Part shown: positions 63,710 through 64,000 of the stretch, piece after piece | Position numbering within the stretch: position 1 is the stretch's first letter | Layout of the letters: each line of letters starts with the position of its first letter | NCBI RefSeq assembly: GCF_004348895.1 | Contig: NZ_RRZK01000022.1 | Span: 46,415-110,414, forward strand | DNA length: 64,000 bases | Source of the DNA: Pseudomonas vancouverensis | GTDB taxonomy: Bacteria > Pseudomonadota > Gammaproteobacteria > Pseudomonadales > Pseudomonadaceae | Direction of reading: 5' to 3' | Notes under the pieces: model-generated | What the model was told of the DNA's origin: nothing | What the model saw: the letters and a program-made list of their open reading frames with translations, nothing else | The model's database searches: none | Translations under genes and position numbers: made by a program

Positions 63710-63923
63710 AAAAGTGTTCGCTCCCAGGCCTCTCATGGGTGCCTAAAGATCTGAGCCCTCCCGCGATCCCGCGATCCCGCTGGGAGCGAGCACGCTGAAT
63801 CCCCTGATGAGGCGACTTGAATAGCGAAAAAACCTACACAAGATAACGAAACGTCTGATTTATCCCCCTTGTAGCCTCACTTAGCGTGCTCGTCCCTGCA
63901 AATGACTCAAGGACAGATCAGGC

Positions 63924-64000
63924 ATGAGGCGCTATCACATCACCGTCGGGGCCAGAACCACGGCCGACGGCACCGTGCGTACCGGTTGGGAATGGAGCAC
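63924..64000 (+). CDS. Probable PAAR-domain protein (5' part)
   Basis: The window ends 25 codons into a frame that reads MRRYHITVGARTTADGTVRT then GWEWS. This beginning resembles Pseudomonas PAAR-domain proteins that cap the type VI secretion spike and often carry a C-terminal toxin. ATG at 63924 is the first in the frame; a weak AGGACAG lies upstream. The 214-bp gap before it has an AT-rich segment that suits a promoter. The call rests on a short match. Confidence 0.5.
   Translation, partial: MRRYHITVGARTTADGTVRTGWEWS

Noticed and set aside
1..64000. CRISPR arrays, rRNA genes, replication origin
   Set aside because: No regularly spaced repeats with unique spacers, rRNA sequence or DnaA-box clusters were seen. 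The 19-bp arrays have no spacers.

Overview
The window is about 61% G+C and reads as chromosome of a fluorescent-group Pseudomonas. The evidence is a class II (medium-chain) PHA synthase, a fused CysNC of pseudomonad length, an adjacent sad/ptrR pair, 8-oxoguanine deaminase next to an NCS2 purine permease, and several AraC, LysR and GntR regulated catabolic loci. This placement is by recognition of the encoded proteins; no database was searched.

Layout. 1-4669: the end of an oligopeptide-type ABC importer operon (binding protein, two permeases, fused double ATPase) with a GlcG-like protein. 4679-8079: an orphan ArsB pump, a zinc alcohol dehydrogenase and TrmK. 8447-13183: an MFS permease, an AraC regulator and two overlapping NAD-dependent dehydrogenases (octopine dehydrogenase-like and 3-hydroxyacyl-CoA dehydrogenase-like). 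13325-17587: a secreted putative metalloprotease and a 1190-residue AT-rich gene. Its product joins a 14-repeat periplasmic propeller sensor, an Ig-like domain and a membrane helix to a cytosolic NACHT/STAND-type NTPase. 17623-25550: YfcE-like phosphodiesterase, GNAT, LysE, a four-gene tripartite efflux operon and an AspT-family transporter. 25647-34302: purine uptake and deamination, an ABC exporter, sad/ptrR and an SDR.

34512-43742 is the most coherent accessory module. cysD-cysNC (PAPS synthesis) runs divergently from a DUF1214-type protein, a sulfotransferase and an SDR, followed by an SRPBCC protein, a DHH/DHHA1 phosphoesterase and a LuxR-type regulator. PAPS supply, sulfo transfer and, if the DHH enzyme is a PAP phosphatase, PAP removal lie together. 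Three of the transcription units share the same 45-nt promoter element. I propose a self-contained, co-regulated sulfonation cassette with unknown substrate.

43743-47357 is an AT-richer mobile scar: a tyrosine recombinase, three clusters of 19-bp-spaced TTTTAAA repeats next to what may be a transposase tail, and a broken ORF. It ends at an intact tRNA-Phe. 47601-51565: a sigma-54 activator divergent from a flavin monooxygenase that has a clear -24/-12 promoter and upstream inverted repeats. 51634-57147: an orphan ParA and a GntR-linked uptake operon (MFS, amidohydrolase, GntP permease). 57381-63555: TspO, a class III-like PHA synthase with a short PhaE-like partner and an HSL-type hydrolase, divergent from a class II PHA synthase; then Gfa. 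The window ends inside a probable PAAR-domain gene. Gene remnants were found at 31060, 42375, 45610, 46837 and 63560.
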